Positions 38,604-47,223 are shown, counted from the first letter of the stretch. The stretch: DNA of 64,000 nucleotides from Chitinophagaceae bacterium (GCA_016702745.1 JADJDJ010000004.1:186001-250000); one strand, 5' to 3'. The notes: generated by a model not told the origin, from the sequence alone. Numbers and translations: made by a program.

Positions 38604-39386
38604 TCAGTTCCTGATAAAAATATTGGTCAGTGTGGCAGCAATGGTGACTAAGCTGAATGCAAATGAAATCTTCTGCATAGTCTTGGCTTGTTCCTCATCT
38701 TTTATCTTCCTGTTAGATGCTTCCACAATCAATACATCATTTTGCATCAGGTGATAGTAAGGAGAATCAAATATATCTTTTGAAGTCAGATCAATCAGGC
38801 CGGTCTCTCTTTGCCCATTGACTTCGCGTATAATTTTGAGGTTATTCTTTTTGCCATATTCCGAAATCCCTCCGGCGAGTCCCACTGCTTCCAGGATCGT
38901 CAATCTTTCTCCAGGGGCGGCAATAGGTCCTTCCCTTCCCACCTGACCTAATACAGTTACTTTAAAATTTGTTAAGCGGATGATTACTGTCGGGTCTGAT
39001 AATAATTCTACGGGTGTGGTCAGTCGCTTTTTGATTTCAGCTGCCAGTTCATTCTTGGTCAGGCCTTCTGCATGTATCAGTCCGAGGCGATGATGAATGA
39101 TATTGCCATCATTATCCACCAGGTAGCCAGCCTGTACACCACCTCCGGTTGCGGAGCCGGATGGCTGGTTATAGGGGACGTCTGATTTCTCCGGCTGCAA
39201 ACTCAAACTCACGATCTGTATGGTCAGCAGGTCGTTTTTCTGAATCTTCCAATCAGGTACTTTCACAGCACCTTTTCCGGTACTATCAGTCACTCCTTCC
39301 AGGTACTGCGGCAATTGCTGGGCAGGTTTACAGGAAAAAAAATAAAGGGGAAAGACAAGCAGGAAAAGAATCCGGTTGAATTTCAT
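38604..39386 (-). CDS. wza: Polysaccharide export lipoprotein (Wza family)
   Basis: 260 residues from ATG 39386 (MKFNRILFLLVFPLYFFSC), chosen because it gives a clean lipoprotein signal with lipobox FFSC. Then an export domain (LLTIQIVSLS, GYLVDNDGNIIHHRLGLIHAEGLT), and SLBB-like FKVTLGQVGREGPIAAPGE-type sequence (VTVLGQVGREGPIAAPGERL). A last hydrophobic segment (ISFAFSLVTIAATLTNIFI) resembles the outer-membrane helix. It forms the export channel with Wzc. Confidence 0.93.
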   Translation of the reverse strand: MKFNRILFLLVFPLYFFSCKPAQQLPQYLEGVTDSTGKGAVKVPDWKIQKNDLLTIQIVSLSLQPEKSDVPYNQPSGSATGGGVQAGYLVDNDGNIIHHRLGLIHAEGLTKNELAAEIKKRLTTPVELLSDPTVIIRLTNFKVTVLGQVGREGPIAAPGERLTILEAVGLAGGISEYGKKNNLKIIREVNGQRETGLIDLTSKDIFDSPYYHLMQNDVLIVEASNRKIKDEEQAKTMQKISFAFSLVTIAATLTNIFIRN

Positions 39387-39435
39387 GGATGTGTCTTTTA
39401 TAAAAAATGGCACAGACCAAAGTGCTTCCTCCTTG

Positions 39436-39963
39436 TCAGGACTGGCTCTTAATTGTCTGTGCCGAAGTTAGTTTAGTTCTTTCAATATAGGCGACTAAAA
39501 TATATCCCAGGCTATCGATAGCAACTTTGGCCGTTTTATGCCGGAGTGCCAATACTTTTCCTTCATGATCCATCAATGTACCGTTGGTGATTCGTACCCG
39601 GTCATTTAATTTCAGGTTAGCTGGTCTGGCTTCCACCTGTTCATGCTCATCCAGGAATCGGCGGATGGCACTGATCTCTCTCTCTTTCACGATAGCTGGT
39701 TTGCCATCCCAGTACACAAAATTGATGGCCCCATTAGTCATCCGGACTGCCGAACGTTCCTGTTCTGTCACTTTTACAAAAACATAGGACTTGAAAAGTG
39801 GCTCTTCCACCAACTTCATCCGGTCGCTCCATTTTCTTCGAACTTTATTCAGGGGGCAATAGCTTTCAAATCCCTTTTCGGTAAGCAGCTGGTTCACCTT
39901 CTTTTCCCACCTTGGACGGGTATAGATTGCGAGCCATTTTCGAGTGGGGACTGAATTCTTCAT
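39436..39963 (-). CDS. UpxY/NusG-like transcription antiterminator
   Basis: 175 residues. NGN domain: KWLAIYTRPRWEKKVNQLL then CPLNKVRRKWSDR and PLFKSYVFVKV; KOW-like LKLNDRVRITNGTLMDHEGKV at about residue 120. Known UpxY proteins let RNA polymerase read through long capsule operons. It is early in a 38-kb co-directional locus, which fits that task. An alternative is RfaH/LoaP-type, functionally similar. Confidence 0.92.
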   Translation of the reverse strand: MKNSVPTRKWLAIYTRPRWEKKVNQLLTEKGFESYCPLNKVRRKWSDRMKLVEEPLFKSYVFVKVTEQERSAVRMTNGAINFVYWDGKPAIVKEREISAIRRFLDEHEQVEARPANLKLNDRVRITNGTLMDHEGKVLALRHKTAKVAIDSLGYILVAYIERTKLTSAQTIKSQS

Positions 39964-40070
39964 TATAGAGCTTCGCCACTTCAGTCACATATTTTAATAT
40001 TATATGACTGATTATCAATGAGATAGATAACCAATCTGGTTTAACCCAGGCTGGATGTGGCAACTGGCAG

Positions 40071-40078
40071 CAAATATA
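40071..40078 (-). promoter_or_regulatory. Candidate -7 element of the polysaccharide locus promoter
   Basis: On the minus strand the sequence TATATTTG matches the Bacteroidota -7 consensus TAnnTTTG exactly. It lies about 110 bp upstream of the UpxY start, leaving a leader of about 100 nt, as expected if UpxY acts on its own leader. The -33 element is weak. An inverted repeat GGGAAT/ATTCCC lies further upstream at about 40124-40138. Confidence 0.5.
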
Positions 40079-40148
40079 GGTGAAGAATGGGAGTGGGTCT
40101 AAGATAAAATACGCTAATTATGAGGGAATTATTCCCATAAGTTGATAA

Positions 40149-40730
40149 CTATTCCCCGGTTTCGATCCGATCTGTTTTTAACTTGTAGGTTCCTCCTGAA
40201 TCGGGGCAAGTGGCGACCCCGTTTTCATCAAAATGAAGGGTATTTCCAGCCTTACTGACCCATCCGGTCTGACGGGCCGGGTTGCCGGTCATCAGGGCAA
40301 AGTCGGGTACTGATTTAGTAACCATGGCTCCGGCGCCAATCATAGCATAAGTACCGATTTCAATACCACAAAGGATGGTGGCATTGGCCCCGATAGTAGC
40401 CCCTTTTCTGATCAGGGTCTTTCTGAATTCCTGTTTTCTTTCAATAAAACTTCTGGGATTGATGACATTGGTGAAAACCATGGATGGCCCAAGGAAAACA
40501 TCATCTTCCAGCACTACGCCATTGTAAACAGATACATTATTCTGAATTTTTACACCGTTCCCGATCAGGGTATTATTGTCTACAAATACATTTTGCCCAA
40601 GGATACAGCGCTCGCCCACCCTGCTGTCCCGCATCAGGTGACAGAAATGCCAGATACGGGTTCCGGCGCCGATTTGTGCCCCTTCATCGATGATGGCGGT
40701 GGAGTGGATGAATATTTGCGGATTGGACAT
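40149..40730 (-). CDS. Hexapeptide N-acetyltransferase (WbpD/WlbB-like)
   Basis: 193 residues. Beta-helix repeats: IHSTAIIDEGAQIGAGTRIW, CILGQNVFVDNNTLIGNG, VFLGPSMVFTNVINPRSFI, then IGTYAMIGAGAMVTK and TGNPARQTGWVSKAG. WbpD-type enzymes acetylate the 3-amino group of UDP-GlcNAc(3N)A. The other enzymes of that route (3-dehydrogenase, aminotransferase) are not seen, though a UDP-sugar dehydrogenase is at 5 kb. It is the first gene of the co-directional run, 185 bp upstream of UpxY. Confidence 0.88.
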   Translation of the reverse strand: MSNPQIFIHSTAIIDEGAQIGAGTRIWHFCHLMRDSRVGERCILGQNVFVDNNTLIGNGVKIQNNVSVYNGVVLEDDVFLGPSMVFTNVINPRSFIERKQEFRKTLIRKGATIGANATILCGIEIGTYAMIGAGAMVTKSVPDFALMTGNPARQTGWVSKAGNTLHFDENGVATCPDSGGTYKLKTDRIETGE

Positions 40731-40749
40731 AGATTAAAAGTATTGATTA

Positions 40750-41260
40750 TGTTGAATTTTGGCCCCCGTCCCCTAAAGGGGAGAAAATACCCCAACAAAT
40801 ATAGAATGACTAAACGATCTGCCACTCGGCATTCCCTTTCGCTGAACCCCACCCGCCTTCGCAGATGCTTCGGCGGGCAAGCTAGCTACTCGCCACTAGC
40901 CACTCGCCGAAATAAGAAAAGACGAACAAATGAAATCAGAATGTTGAAGTTTCAGGCACCCCGCCCCCTAAAGGGGAGAAAGTATTACAACTAAATATCG
41001 AATGACTAAAAGACCAGCCTCTCCTTTCCCTACTCGCCGAACCCCACCCACCTTCGCAGATGCTTCGGCGGGCAAGCTAGCCACTTGCCACTAGCCTCTC
41101 GCCGAAATAAGAACAGATGAACAAATGAAATCAGAATGTTGAAGTTTCAGGCACCCCGCCCCCTAAAGGGGAGAAAGTATTACAACTAAATATCGAATGA
41201 CTAAAAGACCAGCCTCTCCTTTCCCTACTCGCCGAACCCCATTCACCGAACCCCACTCGC
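40750..41260. repeat. Tandem 193-195 bp repeats, about 2.7 copies
   Basis: Units begin at about 40750, 40942 and 41137 with TGTTGAA, followed by CCCCTAAAGGGGAGAAA, a GAATGACTAAA word, TTCGCAGATGCTTCGGCGGGCAAG (as interrupted GCGGGC words) and CTCGCC/CACTAGCC runs. Copies 2 and 3 are nearly identical, copy 1 diverged. No gene is supported. CCCCTAAAGGGG is a short palindrome in each copy. Confidence 0.85.
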
Positions 41261-41322
41261 TACTCGCCATTAGCCACTAGCCAATTCCCCAAACTTTTCT
41301 ACCTTCAACCAAAGCCTGCCAA

Positions 41323-42474
41323 TTGAACCAACGATTTTATTCGCTCGATGTTTTTCGCGGAGCCACGGTTTGTCTGATGATTTTAGTAAATAACCCGGGT
41401 AGCTGGGGATCCATTTATGATCCGCTGGAACATGCTCCCTGGCATGGACTGACCCCCACCGACCTTGTGTTTCCGTTTTTTTTATTTGCAGTAGGTAATG
41501 CAATGGCTTTTGTAATGCCCCGGCTGGAACAGGGAGGAGATGCGATATTCTGGAAAAAAGTCGCCACCCGTAGTCTGATCATATTTGCTGTTGGGCTCTT
41601 TCTAACCTGGTGGCCTTTTGTAAAATGGAGCGGAGATCATTTAGTATTGAAGCCCTGGGAGTTTACGGATGACAAAGGCCAACCGCAGGGAATCAGGATA
41701 CTCGGTGTATTACCAAGGATTGCCCTTTGCTATTTTTTTGCAGCAATAATCGTTTACTACCTGAAACTGCGCAAGGCTTTTTATCTCGGATTATTAATCC
41801 TGATTCTTTACTGGATGCTCAGCTATTTTTTAGGCGACCCGGCTGACCCTTATAGTATGAAGGGCTGGTTTGGAAACGCGGTTGACAAAGCGATCCTTGG
41901 AGAAGCACATATGTACAAAGGAGAAGGTATGCCTTTTGACCCGGAAGGTATTATGAGTACCCTGCCGGCTATTGTGCAAGTGATTTTTGGATATATGGTA
42001 GGTAATTATATACAGCAAAAAGGAAAGACCTATGAAATGGTGACCGGGCTTTTTGCAGCCGGTGTTGGATTGTTGCTGGCCGGTTTCTGCTGGGACATGG
42101 TCTTCCCTATCAACAAAAAAATATGGACCAGTTCTTATGTGGTGTATACTTCCGGTCTGGCCATGATCACCATTGCCACCATGATCTATATGATCGAATT
42201 CAAAAATATCAAGGGCGGACTGGCCCGGTTTTTTGATGTGTTTGGCAAGAACGCTTTATTTGTATTTGCCCTGAGTGCTTTTCTTCCCAAGGGATTTGCA
42301 TTGATACGTTTGGGAGATGGAGTGAATCCCTGGAACTGGTTGTATAAAAAAGTGTTGATTCATGTACCCGGTGCCAAAGAAAATGGTTCACTACTTTATG
42401 CGATCGCCGTGATCATTTTTATGTGGGCGATTTGTTACTGGATGGATAAGAAGAAGATATATGTGAAGGTGTAA
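41323..42474 (+). CDS. DUF5009/NagX-like membrane acyltransferase (heparan glucosaminide acetyltransferase-related)
   Basis: 383 residues from a TTG start (LNQRFYSLDVFRG); no ATG is near in frame. RFYSLDVFRGATVCLMILVN and DLVFPFFLFAVGNAM are typical of the family, with about ten helices. Relatives resemble the lysosomal enzyme that acetylates glucosamine ends using acetyl-CoA across the membrane; the bacterial substrate is unknown. It is convergent with rtcB. Confidence in the family is high, in activity low. Confidence 0.85.
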   Translation: MNQRFYSLDVFRGATVCLMILVNNPGSWGSIYDPLEHAPWHGLTPTDLVFPFFLFAVGNAMAFVMPRLEQGGDAIFWKKVATRSLIIFAVGLFLTWWPFVKWSGDHLVLKPWEFTDDKGQPQGIRILGVLPRIALCYFFAAIIVYYLKLRKAFYLGLLILILYWMLSYFLGDPADPYSMKGWFGNAVDKAILGEAHMYKGEGMPFDPEGIMSTLPAIVQVIFGYMVGNYIQQKGKTYEMVTGLFAAGVGLLLAGFCWDMVFPINKKIWTSSYVVYTSGLAMITIATMIYMIEFKNIKGGLARFFDVFGKNALFVFALSAFLPKGFALIRLGDGVNPWNWLYKKVLIHVPGAKENGSLLYAIAVIIFMWAICYWMDKKKIYVKV

Positions 42475-42532
42475 GTACTGAGAACGTTAATTATGCTTTT
42501 TACATCCGGCATGACATATATTAAACAGAAAT

Positions 42533-42573
42533 GAATATTGAGCATTCTCTCTTCAGGAAAATGCTCAATATTC
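42533..42573. repeat. 14-bp inverted repeat between convergent genes
   Basis: Left arm GAATATTGAGCATT (42533-42546) and right arm 42560-42573 are perfectly complementary, followed by further AATGTTCAATGCTCAATGTTC words. It lies between a plus-strand gene and rtcB. It may terminate either transcript, although no T-run follows. Confidence 0.7.
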
Positions 42574-42647
42574 AATGTTCAATGCTCAATGTTCAGATTG
42601 TCAGCCGTGATTGATAGATGGACTGCTCAACAAAAAAAAATCCTTTC

Positions 42648-44144
42648 TCACTCTCCTTCCACTTCATCTCCGGTTAATTTTTCCCTTTGATTTTTTTTGG
42701 ACCAGGACCTGTGTTTGGCGCCATCCATCTTCACAATTTTCGGAGTGAATTTACCCACCACATCAACCAATGCCTTTTGTGACTGCATCACTACTTCAAT
42801 ATCCTTGTAAGCAAAAGGCGACTCATCCTTTCCACCACCCAGGAGTTTAACCCCGTGTTTTTCCACTTCCTCTTTAAACTGCTTATCACTTACTGCTTCC
42901 ATGGCTTTGGTCCGGCTCATTTTTCTTCCGGCACCATGAGAAGCAGAATTCACAGCAGCCATCTCTCCTTTTCCTTTCACAATAAAACCTGGGGCAGTCA
43001 TTGATCCCGGGATTATTCCCAATACATTTTTACCGGCCGGTGTGGCTCCTTTCCGGTGAACGATCACTGGCTGTCCTTCCCATTCTTCTTTCCAGGCAAA
43101 ATTGTGGTGGTTCTCCACCATCTTCACCGGACGCCTTCCCAGTTGTTTGGCAATTTTGGCGTGAATGATATGGTGACAGGCAGAGGCATAATCTCCGGCC
43201 AGGTTCATGGCATTCCAGTACTCGATTCCTTCTTCTTCATCCAATTGAAGCCAGGCCAGGTTCTTTGCTTCCTGTGGTAACCGTCTTTTGCTGATCGCTA
43301 ATTTGGTATAGTGATTGGCAATTGTGGCACCCAATGCTCTTGAACCGGAATGAGATAATAGTCCCACATATTTTCCGGCCTCTACACCCAGTACCGCATC
43401 TTTCTCTCCGATTTCCACCACCCCAAATTCTACAAAGTGGTTACCGGATCCGGAAGTACCGAGTTGTTTCCAGGCACGTCCATGCAGGTGTTTCAGCAAA
43501 GGAAGTTCCCTGAAAAGGTCGTTTTCCATCACTTCATGATCAGCTGCGCGGTCTAACTGTGCCCCGCTTCCAAAGACAGTAGCCTCCAGCAATTCGCGGG
43601 TGAAAAAATTCTCCTTCTGTACCAGTTCCTTTGGATCAATATCATAAATGCTCAGGCACATCCGGCAACCAATATCCACTCCGACTCCATAAGGAATCAC
43701 GGCATTTTTTGTTGCCAGCACTCCGCCAATCGGCAATCCATAACCACTGTGTGCATCGGGCATTAAAGCCCCGGCCACACTGATGGGCAATTTAGCAGCC
43801 TGGTACATCTGGTGCATGGCTCCTTCTTCAATATGCTCCTGTCCGAACACATTGAATTGTATTCCCTGCTGGTTCAATGAAAGTTCCGCGTTTTCCGAAA
43901 CCGGCTTCGGCATTAATTTCTCTGCGATCAATGCCAAAACCGCATCATCCTTATATTCTACCGGGTTGGCCAGTACTTTCTTCAATAATTCCATTACATC
44001 CTCCTTTGACTGGTGTTTATATTCTTTTTGCACCAGGTTCATGACAACGCTGATCACCGGTCCTTCCGGATATCCGATTGCCCTGAGTTCTTTTCCTTCG
44101 ATTTTTAATTTTTTCATATCAATTTTTTGTTTTAAATCGGCCAT
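42648..44144 (-). CDS. rtcB: RtcB-family 3'-phosphate RNA ligase
   Basis: 498 residues from ATG 44144, which overlaps the upstream stop as TGATG (coupled translation). RtcB signatures: PDAHSGYGLPIGGVLA, GVGVDIGCRM (metal-binding Cys), GSGNHFVEFG, LSHSGSRALG, ENHHNFAW, HRKGATPAGKN, and SASHGAGRKMSR with the guanylylated His. RtcB joins 2',3'-cyclic phosphate or 3'-phosphate ends to 5'-OH ends, as in tRNA splicing and repair. The N-terminal about 80 residues are longer than in the E. coli type. It is last in a locus with SPFH, PcfJ-like, YkuK and tRNA-like genes, so tRNA is the likely substrate. Confidence 0.96.
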   Translation of the reverse strand: MADLKQKIDMKKLKIEGKELRAIGYPEGPVISVVMNLVQKEYKHQSKEDVMELLKKVLANPVEYKDDAVLALIAEKLMPKPVSENAELSLNQQGIQFNVFGQEHIEEGAMHQMYQAAKLPISVAGALMPDAHSGYGLPIGGVLATKNAVIPYGVGVDIGCRMCLSIYDIDPKELVQKENFFTRELLEATVFGSGAQLDRAADHEVMENDLFRELPLLKHLHGRAWKQLGTSGSGNHFVEFGVVEIGEKDAVLGVEAGKYVGLLSHSGSRALGATIANHYTKLAISKRRLPQEAKNLAWLQLDEEEGIEYWNAMNLAGDYASACHHIIHAKIAKQLGRRPVKMVENHHNFAWKEEWEGQPVIVHRKGATPAGKNVLGIIPGSMTAPGFIVKGKGEMAAVNSASHGAGRKMSRTKAMEAVSDKQFKEEVEKHGVKLLGGGKDESPFAYKDIEVVMQSQKALVDVVGKFTPKIVKMDGAKHRSWSKKNQREKLTGDEVEGE

Positions 44145-45309
44145 CACCAATGAAGCTGTTTTCCGGGGCCAAATGGCTGACGATCAGCAGCCAGACCGGC
44201 TTTATTCCATTTTATTTCAGGCACAAAGATCTGTTTCAACTGACTCACCAGGTCACCATTGCCGCTTACGCTGATATTACTGATTTTGTCTGCGATCTTT
44301 TCCACGTATTCCATTTCCTTCAGTTTCCACAACATCGCATTTTCTTCCATCAGTTTTGCCGTATTCAACAAGCTTCGGGTACTGGCTGTTTCTTCCCGGC
44401 GCATGATACTGTTGGCCTGTGCCTTTTTCTCTGCCACCAGTACCTGGTTCATGATCTCCTTGATATCTCCCGGCAGGATAATATCCCGGATACCAAAGCC
44501 ATTCAGTTCCACACCCAATACTGCAGCTTTTTCCTGCATCTGCTGCAGAACAAAAGGAGCCAGGCTTTCTTTTTTCTCCAAAAGTTCATCAAAGCTATAC
44601 GCTGCAATGTACTCCCGCAGGCCAGCTGGACGGCAACATATAACTGCTTTTCGTACTCTTTATTCTGTACCAGGGCTTTCTCAATATCAGTTACCTGGTA
44701 CTGCAGCCAGGCATTCAACCGCAATGCGGCTTTATCCCTGGTCAGGATTTCCTGTCCATTTACTTCCAGCTGCAGCTTTCGCATATCAGCCTTTGCTACC
44801 TGGATGGAAACCGGGTTCTTCCACCAGTAATAGATACCCGGGTCCAGCAATCCAACCATTTTAGCATCCATGAACAAAACAGCTTTCTCATTGCTCTGTA
44901 CTTCGGTGTTCCGTACCCAGTTATTCAATGGTGCTTTGGTCAGGAGTGACCGGTCGATGGACAAATCAATTTCCACCTGACTGATATCAGCCCGGATGAA
45001 TTCATTTTTAACCACAGATTTCCAGAAAGCGTACCGGCCAGGACTCAGGACCTGCTTCAACAGGCCATTCTCGTACTGCAACACGATCTCGTTCTCTTTT
45101 ACTTCGACTACCTGCAGGATATCTGCCAATGACTGATCCTGCAAGAGGATGTTCAGTTCAACAGGGGCTACAAACTGCTTAGTGATATCATACACAAATA
45201 CCTCTTCATTTTTCCAGAACCAGTAGTTACCGGCCAGGAGCATTTTTTTGTAGGCTCCGTTTTTGAAAACAAGGGCCACCTGCCATTCGTTTACATTTAC
45301 TTTTTTCAT
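44144..45309 (-). pseudogene. SPFH/band-7 (slipin-like) protein, frameshifted
   Basis: Two frames make one protein. From ATG 45309 (MKKVNVNEWQVALVFKNGAY) come two repeated N-terminal modules and the SPFH core (RDKAALRLNAWLQYQVTDIEK, QLYVAVQLA); the C-terminal part continues LREYIAAYSFDELLEKKESL, then GVELNGFGIRDIILPGDIKE and a coiled coil. One base added at GG 44620-44621 joins them. SPFH proteins form oligomeric scaffolds. SPFH genes beside RtcB have been noted in RNA-repair operons. The stop overlaps the rtcB start. Confidence 0.87.
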
Positions 45310-45323
45310 ATTCTTTGTTTTGG

Positions 45324-45360
45324 GCTGTAGCATGCTCAGAACATGGTCTGAATACTACAG
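45324..45360 (-). promoter_or_regulatory. Structured leader hairpin directly before the SPFH gene
   Basis: Minus strand: outer stem CTGTAG/CTACAG and inner stem TCAGA/TCTGA around a CCATGT loop, ending 14 nt before the SPFH ATG. It could be a processing site or translational control element. No T-run, so not a terminator. Confidence 0.5.
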
Positions 45361-45639
45361 CAGTTGATTTAATTAAAAAAGCCGTTGCGATCTGCCATCC
45401 TTTCCTTACGGAGGCTGGTCTCCACCCTGTTGGCTCAATCAGTTTGATTACAGATCCTGATAGCCGGGGCCATCATTCACCTGTAACAAAGTGAGTGTAC
45501 GTTCATAGGCGCTATACCGGCCTGCAGGTAATGAATGGACTGTATTGGTCTGGTTTATTTTTCAATTCCTGGCCAATACCGGCAGACAGCAGCGGCTTTT
45601 CGTTGGTCACCATTTGAGAAGTGGTGTACTTCTTTGCTT
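45361..45639 (-). other. Non-coding structured segment, no gene recognised
   Basis: About 280 nt between the permuted tRNA-like elements and the SPFH leader. It includes a perfect 7-bp stem GTATTGG/CCAATAC (45573-45579 with 45542-45548), a 5-bp T-arm-like hairpin CACCA/TGGTG near 45606-45626, and ends with AACGGCTTTTTT. The short overlapping ORFs here have no family resemblance. Probably part of the RNA produced from this locus. Confidence 0.45.
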
Positions 45640-45720
45640 GTTAGCAGGATCTTCAGTCCTGTGCGTTTACCATTTCGCCATACTTCAATTAAGAAGCAGC
45701 GGGATTCGAACCCGCAGTTT
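45640..45720 (-). tRNA. Permuted tRNA-like gene B (3' half before 5' half), anticodon GAA
   Basis: Order on the minus strand: T-arm GCGGG-TTCGAAT-CCCGC (45715-45699), acceptor 3' strand TGCTTCT (45698-45692), linker TAAT, acceptor 5' strand TGAAGTA (45687-45681), TG, D-arm GCG-AAATGGTAAA-CGC, anticodon arm CAGGA-CTGAAGA-TCCTG (45661-45645). Acceptor strands pair at 6 of 7 positions only in this reversed order, forming a hairpin through the linker. All tRNA parts are present once, with a GAA (Phe) anticodon and U33. The break lies in the variable region. Confidence 0.65.
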
Positions 45721-45721
45721 G

Positions 45722-45787
45722 TCTGTTGCTCTTCCACTGAGCTACCGGGCCGGACCCGGATGGGATTTGAACCCATGACACACAGAT
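45722..45787 (-). tRNA. Permuted tRNA-like gene A (3' half before 5' half)
   Basis: Minus-strand order: anticodon-stem 3' strand TCTGT (45786-45782), GTGTC, T-arm ATGGG-TTCAAAT-CCCAT, acceptor 3' strand CCGGGTC (45759-45753), C, then acceptor 5' strand GGCCCGG (45751-45745), TA, D-arm GCTC-AGTGGAA-GAGC, A, anticodon-stem 5' strand ACAGA (45726-45722). Acceptor pairs 7/7 (one G-U), anticodon stem 5/5. Read in ordinary order the same DNA lacks an anticodon arm and a paired acceptor. The anticodon cannot be fixed because the loop is shared between the two ends (CAT or CCA possible). Confidence 0.65.
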
Positions 45788-45799
45788 GATGGAGGGTCA

Positions 45800-45951
45800 A
45801 CCATACTGTAACAACAGCATACAGCCGGTTACTACCGCTGCACTTCAGTGCTTTGAAAACACTGATCCGGTTTGCATTCAATATGAATTGATCCTTCTTG
45901 CCGTGAAGCAAGCTTTTGAACTGTCCGAAAACAGTTTCTAATCATTTTCAA
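45800..45951 (-). other. Chain of hairpins upstream of the permuted tRNA-like genes
   Basis: Between the PcfJ-like stop and gene A, the minus strand can form AACTGT/ACAGTT with loop TTTCGG, CTTGC/GCAAG with loop TTCACG, CAGTG/CACTG with a 9-nt TTTTCAAAG loop (T-arm-like), GCAC/GTGC, and a 7-bp ATGCTGT/ACAGTAT stem (45820-45803) with loop TGTT. A further AGCGGTAG word resembles a D-loop. This may be another degenerate or permuted tRNA-like RNA that I cannot resolve. Confidence 0.4.
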
Positions 45952-47223
45952 TTACAGATATGGGCCCATCAGCAGTTCTTCTTTACCTGCCCAGATCGTC
46001 AGGTAGTTTTTAGCCTCATCTGAAATCGGTTTGTTCATTTTTGCTTTGGCCTGTACAATTTTTCTTTGGCTCAGGTTGATTTCGATGGTGGCCAGTTTTT
46101 CAACCAACAATCCATCCACATATTTCCGCATCGAGAAAATTGTTGACCGTCCTGCCGCACAATAAAAGGAGTAAGATGCCACACAATGTTTCATCGTCCG
46201 GCCTTCTTCCATCAACTCTCTTTGCGAGTGAAGCTCTTCTAACAGCACCAGTTCCTGCTTTTTTCTGATTTGCAGGCCTTCAATTCCGCTTGGATCCCAG
46301 AAACGATCAATTTTATCTACAGATAAATGCCGGTGCCAGTGATCACTTTGCCGGAACAGCGACTGAACCGTTCTACCTTTCAGACTATATCCCGTATTCA
46401 ATCTTTTTTGTTCCCTTACGTAATCGATCAATTCACCCGTATGATTATGATCAAATTCCTTATCCCTTGCCAATAATGAAATAAAGCTGTCCCAAAAATC
46501 TTCCTTCCCTTTTGGCTTAACGGATAACCAGGAATAAGCAATCCGCTCAGCCAATTGTACCGTGCTTCCATGTCCCCGGGCCTGCGACCATCTCAGTGCT
46601 TCGGGTATTGAGAATTTAGCAGGTGCTTTCAGAAAAAAATGAGCCGCCCGTCTGGTTAGTATCAACGGTAAATTCTGAAAATCTCTCATCGATTCTCCTC
46701 TCCCGAGACGGATAAACCATTCCATGAACATTGAATGCTGGTTATTCAGGAAAGCTTTATACAGGAACTCCGGCATTGGATACCTGCAAAACAAAAATTC
46801 AGCCAGCTCTTTTACTTGTTCCTGTGTAACCTTTGAAACAGGTTTCCATTCATTGACGTTTCTGATCCAATCATGATGAAAACTCACCATGTTAAAAACC
46901 GCCAGGATTTGTTCATCTCCTTTCATAAGTCGCGAATTCCCGTTCAGGTAAAGAAATGAATCGCGAAGCATCTCTTTTGATGGACACCCGGAGTTTTCGG
47001 CCATTTGGTATGACTGAAACACCCTGCTGATTCTTACATCAGAAAAATAATCGCTAAGGTCTGCGCCTTCATAAAGTGCAATAATTATATCTGAAAATCT
47101 TTTGAACCGCATTTTTGAAAAGCGCAAAACCCTTTCGGCTGCTTCAAACTTTTGGGCTGAAAGCAGGGCAAGTCTTTTCCTTTCCATTTTGCTGATCTTT
47201 TTCATTTTTACATTTTTTTTCAC
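45952..47223 (-). CDS. PcfJ-like protein
   Basis: 423 residues. The C-terminal third has the PcfJ core: EEGRTMKHCVASYSFYCAAG, STIFSMRKYVDG, KLATIEINLSQRKIVQAKAK and MNKP. The first 300 residues are helical with no domain I recognise. PcfJ proteins come from conjugative plasmids and mobile elements; biochemical function is unknown. The start ATG overlaps the YkuK stop (ATGA, 47220-47223), so translation is coupled. Placed between tRNA-like genes on both sides, an RNA-related role is a fair guess only. Confidence 0.8.
   Translation of the reverse strand: MKKNVKMKKISKMERKRLALLSAQKFEAAERVLRFSKMRFKRFSDIIIALYEGADLSDYFSDVRISRVFQSYQMAENSGCPSKEMLRDSFLYLNGNSRLMKGDEQILAVFNMVSFHHDWIRNVNEWKPVSKVTQEQVKELAEFLFCRYPMPEFLYKAFLNNQHSMFMEWFIRLGRGESMRDFQNLPLILTRRAAHFFLKAPAKFSIPEALRWSQARGHGSTVQLAERIAYSWLSVKPKGKEDFWDSFISLLARDKEFDHNHTGELIDYVREQKRLNTGYSLKGRTVQSLFRQSDHWHRHLSVDKIDRFWDPSGIEGLQIRKKQELVLLEELHSQRELMEEGRTMKHCVASYSFYCAAGRSTIFSMRKYVDGLLVEKLATIEINLSQRKIVQAKAKMNKPISDEAKNYLTIWAGKEELLMGPYL

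Noticed and set aside
45640..45787. Ordinary tandem tRNA genes or plain tRNA pseudogenes
   Set aside because: In ordinary order the acceptor strands do not pair and an anticodon arm is missing, whereas the reversed order gives 7/7, 5/5 and 6/7 pairings; random decay would not create these.
45555..45911. Minus-strand ORF of 118 codons over the tRNA-like region
   Set aside because: It has no family resemblance and is accounted for by tRNA arms read as codons.
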